Shown here in pieces: positions 8,151-22,096 of a stretch of 64,000 bases of DNA (its first letter is position 1; each line of letters opens with the position of its first letter). The DNA is taken from contig NZ_PYLO01000005.1 in the NCBI RefSeq assembly GCF_003024715.1, positions 62,001 to 126,000 of the forward strand, written 5' to 3'. The position numbers and the translations under genes were made by a program. This DNA comes from Clostridium fessum (GTDB taxonomy: Bacteria; Bacillota; Clostridia; Lachnospirales; Lachnospiraceae). The notes beneath the pieces are model-generated. The model saw only the letters and a list, made by a program, of their open reading frames with translations. It had not been told where the DNA came from and ran no database searches.

Positions 8151-9425
8151 TTATTTCTTCTCTCCCCAGGAAAGAATCAGTTTCGCATACACCAGAATCG
8201 CTTCCAGATAGGAATCGAGCTTCAGCCACTCATCCACGGTATGGCACTGTGCGCCCTCGCCCGGTCCGTACTGGATCGTCGGGCATCCGGCAATGTTGCG
8301 CCACAGGCGGGAATCACAGCCAAAATGGGATCCTTCCACCTTCACGCTGCGCGAAAGTGCCTCACTGTACGCCTCCTTAAAGGTGTCTACCAGCGGATGA
8401 TCCTCCTCCATCTCAAACCCATGTCCGGTCTGGTAAATGGAAATCTTCGGCGGGTGTGCCTCCATCCACGCGTCGGAACGGCTGATCCGCTCAACGACCT
8501 CTGTAAATTCCTTTACAACCATATCCTGATTCATCAGGGTAGGAACATAGTGGACGCAGGTAGAAAAACTGCACTCGCCCGGCACGGTAGAACCGGCGGT
8601 TCCACCCTCGATCACGCCGATATTTAAGCTCGGCGGCGGAAGCAGGCGGTGGCGGATCGTCAGAAGCCAGCGGTGCTCCATCTCATTTAACCCCTGAATT
8701 ACTTTGATCGCCTTCTCGATCGCGCTGACGCCCTCGGCTTTTGCACCGGAATGGCACGCTTTTCCTTCAAAATCAACCTTAAAGAATACCCAGCCCATAT
8801 GCGCCAGAATCAGGGTATCGTCGGTCGGCTCGCAGTTGACAACGCCGTCGGCTTTCAGACCGCGCATTACCGCCTGGATCGAGCCATTGCCTCCGCCTTC
8901 CTCGTCACACACGGAGGTAATTGTCACATCGCCCGGCAGCTCATACCCGGCATCCTGCAAAAGCTTTACCGCCATCACCGATGCCATCAGACCGCCCTTC
9001 ATATCCGTGCAGCCGCGTCCGTACATCTTGCCATCCCGAATTACCGGCTCAAACGGCGGGTTCGTCCAGCCGTCTTCCATATCCGCCGGCATAACGTCAA
9101 TATGACCGTTAAATAACAGGCTTTTTCCGCCCTGTTTTCCTTTAAATGTCGCATAGACATTGGCACGGTCGGTCTGGTTGTGCCCCAGGTTTCCTTCCTG
9201 GTGCTTTTTGTAGCTTTCCTGAATCACAGCCTCATCCATCGGATCCACCGTGATCTCGTCGGCTCCCATCGATTCAAACAGGTTTACCATATACTCCTGT
9301 CCCTGTTTCTCCAGACCACCATCGATTCCGTGCCCTAAGTCATGGGTATCAATTCCCACCAGATTCTTGAGTTCTTCGATATATTTCTCTTTGTTCTGCT
9401 CTAAAACTTCTTTCAGGTCTCTCAT
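8151..9425 (-). CDS. M20-family metallohydrolase (ArgE/DapE type), longer paralogue
   Basis: A 424-residue M20 amidohydrolase with all expected motifs: FNGHIDVMP (metal His and catalytic Asp), GRGCTDMKGG, SVCDEEGGG, the VNCEPTDD ligand, and the late histidine in GEGAQCHTVDE. Length and the extended segment before the first metal motif resemble members such as formylaminopyrimidine deformylase and other ArgE-like deacylases rather than the AllC/hydantoinase carbamoylases. It follows the nucleoside hydrolase by 32 bases. Having two M20 enzymes in one operon suggests two successive or alternative amide cleavages of one substrate class; this is inference. Confidence 0.9.
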   Translation of the reverse strand: MRDLKEVLEQNKEKYIEELKNLVGIDTHDLGHGIDGGLEKQGQEYMVNLFESMGADEITVDPMDEAVIQESYKKHQEGNLGHNQTDRANVYATFKGKQGGKSLLFNGHIDVMPADMEDGWTNPPFEPVIRDGKMYGRGCTDMKGGLMASVMAVKLLQDAGYELPGDVTITSVCDEEGGGNGSIQAVMRGLKADGVVNCEPTDDTLILAHMGWVFFKVDFEGKACHSGAKAEGVSAIEKAIKVIQGLNEMEHRWLLTIRHRLLPPPSLNIGVIEGGTAGSTVPGECSFSTCVHYVPTLMNQDMVVKEFTEVVERISRSDAWMEAHPPKISIYQTGHGFEMEEDHPLVDTFKEAYSEALSRSVKVEGSHFGCDSRLWRNIAGCPTIQYGPGEGAQCHTVDEWLKLDSYLEAILVYAKLILSWGEKK

Positions 9426-9457
9426 CTATATCTGCCTCCGAACACAAGTATTATAAA

Positions 9458-10396
9458 CTATGCCTCGCTGTATCTTCTCAGCCCTGCCTCAACGATATCC
9501 CAGAACTTCGCCGCATCGATATCGATCGCTACGTTTGCAGTCGGCTCCTGTCCGCCGTAACCGAAGAAATCGCAGTTAGTACGTCCGTAGGACTGGACGC
9601 TGCGGATGTCAATGTCCACATGCATCGGTTTCAGGGTCACAACGCTCGGATCAATCAGCCATGCGATCGTAACCGGATCGTGCAGAGGTCCGCCTTCCCA
9701 GCCAAATACCTCTTTCTGGGTCTTGCAGAAGAAGCGCATCAGATCCGCAAAGAGCTTGGATGCCTTATTGCCTATCTTCTCCATCCGGTCAACGATCTCC
9801 GGATAGCACAGTACCTTGCGGGTAACATCCAGACCCATCATCGTGATTGGGCGTCCGCTGGTAAAGCATACATACGCTGCATCCGCATCGGCGATGATAT
9901 TGAACTCTGCCGCCGGAGTTACGTTACCATTGGTATACGCGCCTCCCATCAGGACGATCTGTTTGATCTTCGGAATAATCGCCGGTTCCATCCGCATCGC
10001 CATCGCCAGATTGGTCATCGGACCGGTTGTCACCATCGTGATATCGCCATCGGACTCCATCAGGGTTTTAACGATGAAATCGACTGCATGCTCTTTCTCT
10101 AATTCTTTTGTCAGCGGCGGGAAAACCGGACCATCCAGCCCTGTTTCACCGTGGATATCGCCCGCTATCATTTTTTCACGCACCATCGGCTGTCCGCAGC
10201 CCGCATACACTGGCACATCCACACCGAGCCACTGGCACACATTTCTCGCATTAATCTGCGTTTTCTCCAGCGTCTGGTTGCCTGCTACGACTGTAATACC
10301 TAACAGATCGATCTTGTCACTGTTCGCCGCCAGCGTGATCGCGACCGCGTCATCATGTCCCGGATCGCAGTCAAGAATAATTTTTGTCTTTTCCAT
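9458..10396 (-). CDS. Inosine/uridine-preferring nucleoside hydrolase
   Basis: Cleaves the N-glycosidic bond of ribonucleosides to free base and ribose in the cytoplasm. The N-terminal Ca2+-binding signature DCDPGHDDAVAI is complete, and the later metal Asp in GGPLHDPVTIAWLID is present. At 312 residues it matches IunH/Rih enzymes. AAGGAGG lies at a good distance before the ATG. It follows the ABC permease genes by 41 bases and precedes an M20 hydrolase, which ties nucleoside import to intracellular cleavage; ribose would then go to the ribokinase at the operon end. Confidence 0.94.
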   Translation of the reverse strand: MEKTKIILDCDPGHDDAVAITLAANSDKIDLLGITVVAGNQTLEKTQINARNVCQWLGVDVPVYAGCGQPMVREKMIAGDIHGETGLDGPVFPPLTKELEKEHAVDFIVKTLMESDGDITMVTTGPMTNLAMAMRMEPAIIPKIKQIVLMGGAYTNGNVTPAAEFNIIADADAAYVCFTSGRPITMMGLDVTRKVLCYPEIVDRMEKIGNKASKLFADLMRFFCKTQKEVFGWEGGPLHDPVTIAWLIDPSVVTLKPMHVDIDIRSVQSYGRTNCDFFGYGGQEPTANVAIDIDAAKFWDIVEAGLRRYSEA

Positions 10397-10437
10397 CTGA
10401 TTATGTCCTCCTTATAGTGTTTTATCTTTCTTCATCA

Positions 10438-11388
10438 TCAGCTTCCCACATGCAGGGATGATTCTCTCTTCTTGTTGGCTGAAATCTTCGCAATCATGGA
10501 AATTGCCAGTACCGCGATGGTCACGATATACGGCATCATCAGAACGAACTGGGATGGAATGCCATATGCCTGGAGACGGGCACCGACGGAATCTGAAAAT
10601 CCAAACAGCAGACAGCCCAGTGTGGTCAGAACCGGGTTGGCACCGCCGAAATACATGGCTGCAACGCCCATAAAACCACGGTTGTTGGTCATGTTCTCGA
10701 TAAACTGGGTACTGTAACCCAGGGAAAGATGAGCACCTGCCAGACCTCCGATGAGACCGGAAAGCAGCATTGCCTGATATTTCACAGCATTTACTTTGAT
10801 ACCTGCCGTCTTCGCCGCTTCCGGAAACTGACCTACTGCACGCAGACGCAGTCCCCATACAGTTTTATAGAAGAAAAACTGAAGCAGGATAATCAGAACG
10901 ATGGCAAACCACTCGGTCACGCACCAGTTGTTAAACAGAGCCCCCACTACCGGAAGATTGTCTAAAAATGCAACGTTCACACGGGGAATCGCCTTGATAT
11001 CCGGGCTTGAAAAACTTCCGGTACTGTGGAAAATCGCATTTACCATGAATTTAGTAATAGCCAGTGCCAGCATATTAATACCCATACCGATGGCGCAGAT
11101 CTCCGAATTGTACCGGATATGTCCCACTGCCATGATCATAGCAATGACAGCACCGGCGATCATCGCTGCCAGAATGCCTAATAACCAGCTTCCGGTAAAG
11201 AAGCTGACTGCAACTGCAGTAAAAGCACCTACCAGCATGATACCCTCTGTACCGATATTTAAGATATTGGCCTGCTGAGTGATAGCCGCACAAAGAGCGG
11301 CAAAGATGATCGGAGTCGCTGAACGAAACGTTGCATAAATCAGCGACGCATTAAAGATTTTATCAAAATTCTGCATTATCGCATTCAT
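10438..11388 (-). CDS. Nucleoside-type ABC transporter permease (NupQ-like)
   Basis: A 316-residue membrane protein with about nine hydrophobic helices, of the BPD_transp_2 permease group used by BMP-type nucleoside importers. The segment TQQANILNIGTEGIMLVGAF matches the conserved cytoplasmic loop (NIG-EG) that contacts the ATPase. Its ATG overlaps the stop of the partner permease by four bases (ATGA). With the partner it forms the heterodimeric channel. Confidence 0.9.
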   Translation of the reverse strand: MNAIMQNFDKIFNASLIYATFRSATPIIFAALCAAITQQANILNIGTEGIMLVGAFTAVAVSFFTGSWLLGILAAMIAGAVIAMIMAVGHIRYNSEICAIGMGINMLALAITKFMVNAIFHSTGSFSSPDIKAIPRVNVAFLDNLPVVGALFNNWCVTEWFAIVLIILLQFFFYKTVWGLRLRAVGQFPEAAKTAGIKVNAVKYQAMLLSGLIGGLAGAHLSLGYSTQFIENMTNNRGFMGVAAMYFGGANPVLTTLGCLLFGFSDSVGARLQAYGIPSQFVLMMPYIVTIAVLAISMIAKISANKKRESSLHVGS

Positions 11389-12431
11389 GCCTTATCCTCC
11401 TTCTTCTCCTCCGTTTTCTTTTTACGTTTCTTTGCAAACTGGAACGCAGTCTCCATGGTCGCTATGATAATGAACACAGCTGTAATGGTATCAACCAGTG
11501 ATTTCGGCACACCGGTTGACTGCTGCATTCCCATAGCGCCCGATTTTAAAACTGCCAGGAAAAATGCCATAAATGGAGTCGAAACCATGTTGTTCTTTAC
11601 AATCAGAGCTGCCAGCATACCATTGCTTCCAAGTCCGGTTGCAAAGTTGTTCAGGAAATATCCATGAACACCCAGAACCTCGATGCATCCTGCCATGCCG
11701 CCCAACATACCAGAAAGCATCATGGCACCGATAAACACCTTCTTAGAATCAATTCCCACATAATCCGCATGGGTCGGATTCAGGCCAACGGTACGAATCT
11801 TATAGCCCCAGCTGCTCTTCTGAAGCATAAAAATAATCACAATCACGGTGATGGCCGCGATGAAAATACCTACATTGACACTGCTGGGTTTCATAAACTG
11901 ATACAGCCTTACCGTAACCGGCAGGGACTGAGCATTGGCAGTACCTGCGCTCATTGGTCCGCTGACCAGATAGGATGTAATATAAAGTGCTACCGTGTTC
12001 ATCAAAATGGTGGTACATACTTCATTTACATTATAATAGGCACGCAGAACCGCCGGAATAAAGGCCCAGGCAGCTGCTACCACCATAGCACCTACGAAAC
12101 AGGCCACATACAGAGCCGGCTTCGGAAGGAAGGTCCAGTTAATGCCAATATAAGCAGCTGTGATACCGCCCAAGAAAACCTCGCCCTCAACACCTACGTT
12201 AAAAGCACCTGCTTTTGCTGCAACTGCAAAGGCAATGGATGTCAGCAGCAGCGGAGTAAATCCTGCCAAGGTTGTACCAAGACGAAGCTCTCCGTCAAAA
12301 GCACCTCGGAACAGCGCCGCATATGCATCAATCGGATTCTCCCCGATCGCTACGATAAACAGCGCACCGACACCCATCGCAACGAGTATCGTAATAAGAA
12401 TCCTTCGAATACCATTTAATGTCTGATTCAT
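11385..12431 (-). CDS. Nucleoside-type ABC transporter permease (NupP-like)
   Basis: A 348-residue inner-membrane permease. The conserved loop AKAGAFNVGVEGEVFLGGI is the same NxGxEG coupling motif seen in the partner permease, and the N-terminal helix plus a Lys/Glu-rich cytoplasmic tail (KKRKKKTEEKKEDKA) are typical of the larger subunit. It overlaps both the ATPase stop and the next permease start by ATGA, indicating translational coupling of the three transporter subunits. Confidence 0.9.
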   Translation of the reverse strand: MNQTLNGIRRILITILVAMGVGALFIVAIGENPIDAYAALFRGAFDGELRLGTTLAGFTPLLLTSIAFAVAAKAGAFNVGVEGEVFLGGITAAYIGINWTFLPKPALYVACFVGAMVVAAAWAFIPAVLRAYYNVNEVCTTILMNTVALYITSYLVSGPMSAGTANAQSLPVTVRLYQFMKPSSVNVGIFIAAITVIVIIFMLQKSSWGYKIRTVGLNPTHADYVGIDSKKVFIGAMMLSGMLGGMAGCIEVLGVHGYFLNNFATGLGSNGMLAALIVKNNMVSTPFMAFFLAVLKSGAMGMQQSTGVPKSLVDTITAVFIIIATMETAFQFAKKRKKKTEEKKEDKA

Positions 12432-13966
12432 ACTGCTGCTTCACCGTCCTTCCCTGTGTCTGTACCGCCCATCATAAGCAGACCCAGATTGTTCTCATTC
12501 GCCTCATCCGCACGCATCTCGCCGGTGATCTTGCCCTCATGGATAACAACGATACGATCCGAAAGGGAGATAATCTCCTCCAGCTCTGCCGATACCAGCA
12601 GGACACCGGCGCCTGCCTTTTTCGCCTTTTCCAGGGTATTTCGAATCAGCTCGATGGCACCGATATCTACACCTCTGGTAGGCTGGGATGCTACCAGAAG
12701 CTTATTGCCAAGAGATACCTCCCGGGCTACTACGACCTTCTGTGCATTGCCGCCGGATAAGGAAGATGTAGGAAGATTATAATCCGCCGGGCGGATATCA
12801 AACTGTTCTACCATTTCTTTTGCATAGGTATCCTGTCCTGATTTATTCATCATGATGCCCCTGGTAAATGGAGGCTGATCCAGGCGGACTGCGATCAGAT
12901 TTTCCTCGATGGTCATGGCACGGTTCAGACCTCTTGTATTTCGATCCTCCGGAATATGGGAAAGACCGCTCTCTCTCACTTTTCTCGGACTCTGATTCGT
13001 AATATCCTTGCCGCAAAGAAGGATCTTGCCTTTCTCTACCTTGCGAAGTCCGGTGATCGCCTCAACCAGCTCACTCTGTCCATTTCCATCGATACCTGCC
13101 ACGCCGACAATCTCGCCGGTCTTGACATGCAGGGACATACCCCGGATCTTCGATGTCTCCTTCTGACTGGGAATCCACACGTCCTGAACCTCCAGAATCG
13201 TATCTCCCGCCTCAGAATAAGCCTTATCAATGTTTAAGAATACTTCACGTCCGATCATTCGTTTGGTCAGATCCAGCGGAGAGGTTTCCTCTTTATTAAC
13301 AGTGCCCATATATTGTCCCTGACGCATCACAGAGATGCGGTCTGATATTGCCATAACCTCATTCAGCTTATGAGAAATAAAGACAAGGGATTTTCCATCC
13401 TGTTTCAGATTATTCAGGATTTCAAACAGACGTTCCGCCTCCTGAGGGGTCAGAACCGCTGTAGGCTCATCCAGAATGATGATATCAGCACCTCGCATCA
13501 ATGTCTTGATAATCTCCACACGCTGCGCCTCGCCTACTGAAATCTGGCTTACCTTCTTATCCAGCTGCACGTCCATATGATACTGTTCAATATACTTTTT
13601 AACTTCTTTTCTTGCCTTGTCAAAGTCAATTGTCAATCCCTTTTTCGGTTCAAATCCCAGAATAATATTCTCCAGAACCGTCAGCTCATTCACCAGCATA
13701 AATTCCTGATGGACCATGCCGACACCGTGCTCAATTGCAAGCTTCGGTGTGATGGTTCCCATCGGTTCACCTTTGACGATAATCTCGCCCTCGTCAATGG
13801 GATACATGCCGTACAGAAGCTTCATCATGGTGGATTTACCAGCTCCATTTTCACCAATCAGAGAATGAATCTCGCCCTTTTTCAGAGTAAATTCACCATG
13901 CTTTACCGCCTGAACCTGCCCGAAATTTTTGACAATTCCTTTCATCTCCACTACGTATTCGTTCAT
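12428..13966 (-). CDS. Nucleoside-type ABC transporter ATP-binding protein (NupO-like)
   Basis: A tandem ATPase of 512 residues with two nucleotide-binding domains. Domain one has GENGAGKST, the ISVGEAQRVE signature and ADIIILDEPTAVL. Domain two has a degenerate Walker A (GIDGNGQSE), LSGGNAQKVVV and SQPTRGVD, the usual asymmetry of RbsA/NupO-type proteins. The longest frame adds 38 codons upstream, but GAGGGTG just before the ATG at 13966 (MNEYVVEMKGIVKNFGQ) marks the true start. It powers import through the two permeases encoded immediately after it. Confidence 0.93.
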   Translation of the reverse strand: MNEYVVEMKGIVKNFGQVQAVKHGEFTLKKGEIHSLIGENGAGKSTMMKLLYGMYPIDEGEIIVKGEPMGTITPKLAIEHGVGMVHQEFMLVNELTVLENIILGFEPKKGLTIDFDKARKEVKKYIEQYHMDVQLDKKVSQISVGEAQRVEIIKTLMRGADIIILDEPTAVLTPQEAERLFEILNNLKQDGKSLVFISHKLNEVMAISDRISVMRQGQYMGTVNKEETSPLDLTKRMIGREVFLNIDKAYSEAGDTILEVQDVWIPSQKETSKIRGMSLHVKTGEIVGVAGIDGNGQSELVEAITGLRKVEKGKILLCGKDITNQSPRKVRESGLSHIPEDRNTRGLNRAMTIEENLIAVRLDQPPFTRGIMMNKSGQDTYAKEMVEQFDIRPADYNLPTSSLSGGNAQKVVVAREVSLGNKLLVASQPTRGVDIGAIELIRNTLEKAKKAGAGVLLVSAELEEIISLSDRIVVIHEGKITGEMRADEANENNLGLLMMGGTDTGKDGEAAV

Positions 13967-14032
13967 TCGATCACCCTCTCGTCCGGAAATGCCTGACGGC
14001 TCTTTCCAAGAAAAAACATTTTGTTGAAAATG

Positions 14033-14064
14033 AAGGGGAACCTGAAAGAATTCAGATCCCCCTT
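14033..14064 (-). other. Intercistronic hairpin between substrate-binding protein and ATPase genes
   Basis: AAGGGG and CCCCTT arms with an inner CTGAA/TTCAG pairing form a stem in the 139-base gap after the binding-protein gene. No long T-tract follows immediately on the minus strand, so it is more likely an mRNA-stabilising or partial-termination hairpin that lets the binding protein be made in excess over the membrane subunits. Confidence 0.5.
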
Positions 14065-14105
14065 CGCCGCCAGGTTTCACTCGCTCCCGGCCTTGTCTTT
14101 ATCAA

Positions 14106-15212
14106 TTATGCCTGTGGGCCAAATCCTTCATAGTTTTCAACTACGATCTCGCCGGATTTGATCTTCTCGGCAAGCTCATCACACTTATCAACGATATCCT
14201 GCGGGAATTTGTCGCCCAGAGATTCTTTGATAACAGAGAAATCGGTCAGGCTGACACCGCCGTCCTTCAATGCCAGATATTTGGTTGTGCCGCCCTCAAA
14301 AGTTCCCTCTACTGCAGACTGGATAACCAGATAGCAAGCATTATCAACTCTCTTAACCATGGAAGTAAGAACATGTCCAGGCTGATCGGAATCCTGGTTT
14401 AAGTCAACGCCGATTGCGTATTTGTCAGCTTCTTTTGCACCTTCCAGAATACCAACACCGGTACCGGATGCTACGTTCATGACAATATCAGCACCCTGCT
14501 CATACTGTGCTAACGTCAGCTCTTTACCCTTTAACGGATCCGTCCAGCTTCCTGCAAAAGCCTGAAGAATCTTGATATCCGGATCGATATACTTCGCGCC
14601 CTGCTCATAACCTGTATAGAAGTCATGAAGTACCGGAATATCCATACCGCCTACCCAGCCGATGATATGATCTTCATTGACATTCGGGATATCGGTCTTG
14701 GTGGTGAACATAGCTGCTGCCGCACCTGCCAGGAAGGAGCCCTCATTCTGAGCAAAGCTGATGGACTCAACGTTCGGCAGATCAACGGTTGTATCGATAA
14801 CTGCAAACTTGGTATCCGGATAACTGGATGCATTCTCAGTGATATAATCTGCGATGTTGGAAGAAGCACCGATGATTAAATCGTAGCCGTCATCACAAGC
14901 CTGAAGTAGGTTTGCTTTCCACTCTTCAGCAGTGGTACCCTCAAGGCTCTTAAGCTCGATGCCGAAATCCTCAACTGCTTTCTGTGCACCCATGTTGCAG
15001 GAGTCATTGTAGCTCTTATCACCTAAGTTGCCGGTGTAGACAACACACACACGAAGCGGTTTGTCAGATTTCTCTGAAGCGTCGGCTGCCTTTGTCTCGG
15101 TATTGCTGCTGTCAGCTGCCGTTGTCTCAGCGGTACTTCCGCCACCGCCGCAGGCTGTTAAGCTGGCACACATTGCTGCTGCAAGTACAATGCTTAATGT
15201 TCTCTTTCTCAT
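14106..15212 (-). CDS. BMP-family substrate-binding lipoprotein of nucleoside ABC transporter
   Basis: A 368-residue secreted lipoprotein with signal peptide and lipobox LTAC (lipidated Cys21), followed by a Gly/Ser/Thr-rich linker and a BMP/PnrA-type binding domain starting near residue 52 (LRVCVVYTGNLGDKSYNDS). Conserved features include VDLNQDSDQPGHVLTSMVKR near the C-terminus. BMP proteins bind purine or other nucleosides and deliver them to NupOPQ-type permeases, which are encoded directly downstream with the hydrolase. It is the first gene of an operon of about 11 kb; AAGGAGGATG precedes the ATG. Confidence 0.93.
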   Translation of the reverse strand: MRKRTLSIVLAAAMCASLTACGGGGSTAETTAADSSNTETKAADASEKSDKPLRVCVVYTGNLGDKSYNDSCNMGAQKAVEDFGIELKSLEGTTAEEWKANLLQACDDGYDLIIGASSNIADYITENASSYPDTKFAVIDTTVDLPNVESISFAQNEGSFLAGAAAAMFTTKTDIPNVNEDHIIGWVGGMDIPVLHDFYTGYEQGAKYIDPDIKILQAFAGSWTDPLKGKELTLAQYEQGADIVMNVASGTGVGILEGAKEADKYAIGVDLNQDSDQPGHVLTSMVKRVDNACYLVIQSAVEGTFEGGTTKYLALKDGGVSLTDFSVIKESLGDKFPQDIVDKCDELAEKIKSGEIVVENYEGFGPQA

Positions 15213-15267
15213 TCTTTCATCCTCCTTTTTATGTGAAATACGTTATCCGCCGGACCATTCCTTTAGT

Positions 15268-15277
15268 AAAACGTTTT
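15268..15277. promoter_or_regulatory. Candidate LacI-family operator
   Basis: AAAACGTTTT is a perfect palindrome with the central CG step favoured by LacI/GalR regulators. It lies about 50 bases downstream of the -10 element and 55 bases before the binding-protein start, where a bound repressor would block elongation or initiation. The matching regulator is encoded inside the operon. Confidence 0.4.
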
Positions 15278-15327
15278 TCCATTCGTTCAAAAAAAATAAA
15301 TCCTTTTTTCATATTTGCTTTACAGTT

Positions 15328-15357
15328 ATTTTACAATCATTCCCACTGTTTTGTCAA
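15328..15357 (-). promoter_or_regulatory. Promoter of the nucleoside uptake and catabolism operon
   Basis: Minus strand: perfect -35 TTGACA (15352-15357), 18-base spacer, -10 TAAAAT (15328-15333). The untranslated leader is about 110 bases and AT-rich; I saw no purine-riboswitch core. In the 441-base gap 15213-15653 the only other signals are the candidate operator and the inverted repeat after enolase. Confidence 0.65.
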
Positions 15358-15439
15358 TAAATTTCGTATAAAAACGATTATTTTTTAAAATATTGTCAAA
15401 CTTTTAGCAATATTCCTTTTTTCGGTCTTATGCAAAACA

Positions 15440-15492
15440 AAAAGGAATACGTTTCTCTCCGTCCTGGTTGTACGGTAAAACGCATTCCTTTT
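15440..15492 (-). terminator. Probable terminator after enolase
   Basis: Arms AAAAGGAATACGTTT (15440-15454) and its near-complement (15478-15492) differ at one position and enclose a 23-base loop. On the minus strand the stem ends in a T-rich stretch. It lies about 160 bases past the enolase stop, farther than usual, and the stem is AT-rich, so efficiency is uncertain. Confidence 0.5.
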
Positions 15493-15653
15493 CAAAGTTG
15501 TATTCTATTTTCCTTTGTTTCGACGCCATCCGGCATTTCCCCAGATGATTTTGGTCTGTTTCTGAGGAAATGCATTCGTTTTCGGAACAATTCACACATT
15601 TCATGCAATGTAACAGATTGCTTGTCTGCACGATATCTCGCAAAAAAGACAAC

Positions 15654-21702
<6,049 letters not shown>

Positions 21703-21837
21703 TCTGTATATTCTAACTCCTTTATCCCAGATGTCTGCAAACTTGTGCGGTCATTCTATCCGACACAAGCAGCCTGCGCCCTGTCATCTCTTTTCTCTTC
21801 ATCTTAACAACTTCTTAGCATCCGCCAAAACATGAAG

Positions 21838-21870
21838 AAGAGGCATACGGTTTTTCCCCGCACACCTCTT
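21838..21870 (-). other. Strong hairpin in the activase leader
   Basis: On the minus strand AAGAGGTGTGCGG (21858-21870) pairs over all 13 positions, counting three G-U pairs, with CCGTATGCCTCTT (21838-21850) across a seven-base loop. No U-tract follows. It lies inside the roughly 220-base leader of the activase transcript and could be a regulatory or stabilising structure. Confidence 0.5.
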
Positions 21871-21930
21871 TACCGTATGGATCTGTACGCATCTGCCTTC
21901 CAGCATTCTGTACAGCCATAAATATGCTAC

Positions 21931-21959
21931 ATTCTAACAAATTTAAAATAAAAAGTCAA
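21931..21959 (-). promoter_or_regulatory. Promoter of the activase gene
   Basis: Minus strand: -35 TTGACT (21954-21959), 17-base spacer, extended -10 TGTTAGAAT with hexamer at 21931-21936. It lies just downstream of the composite repeat at 21978-22074. The 394-base gap 21703-22096 thus holds the repeat, this promoter and a structured leader. Confidence 0.7.
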
Positions 21960-21977
21960 TTCCCGGGAATTTCAAAG

Positions 21978-22074
21978 GTGCCGTAAGAAAACGTGGTGGC
22001 AGCAGGAATTTGCCGTATTTAAATGCGAAGCCACGGCAAATTCCGTTACTGGGCACGTATACGTGAACCGTAAC
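21978..22074. repeat. Composite interspersed repeat with terminal 30-bp palindrome
   Basis: Three parts follow one another. Bases 21978-22009 are a 32-base unit found exactly, inverted, at 27779-27810. Bases 22005-22044 form a 12-bp perfect stem (GGAATTTGCCGT / ACGGCAAATTCC). Bases 22045-22074 are a palindrome GTTACTGGGCAC-GTATAC-GTGAACCGTAAC related to copies at 32327, 45478 and 56527. No direct repeat flanks this palindrome. It lies between the hflX stop and the activase promoter. Confidence 0.85.
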
Positions 22075-22096
22075 ACGGTAACCTATCATCTGCCTG

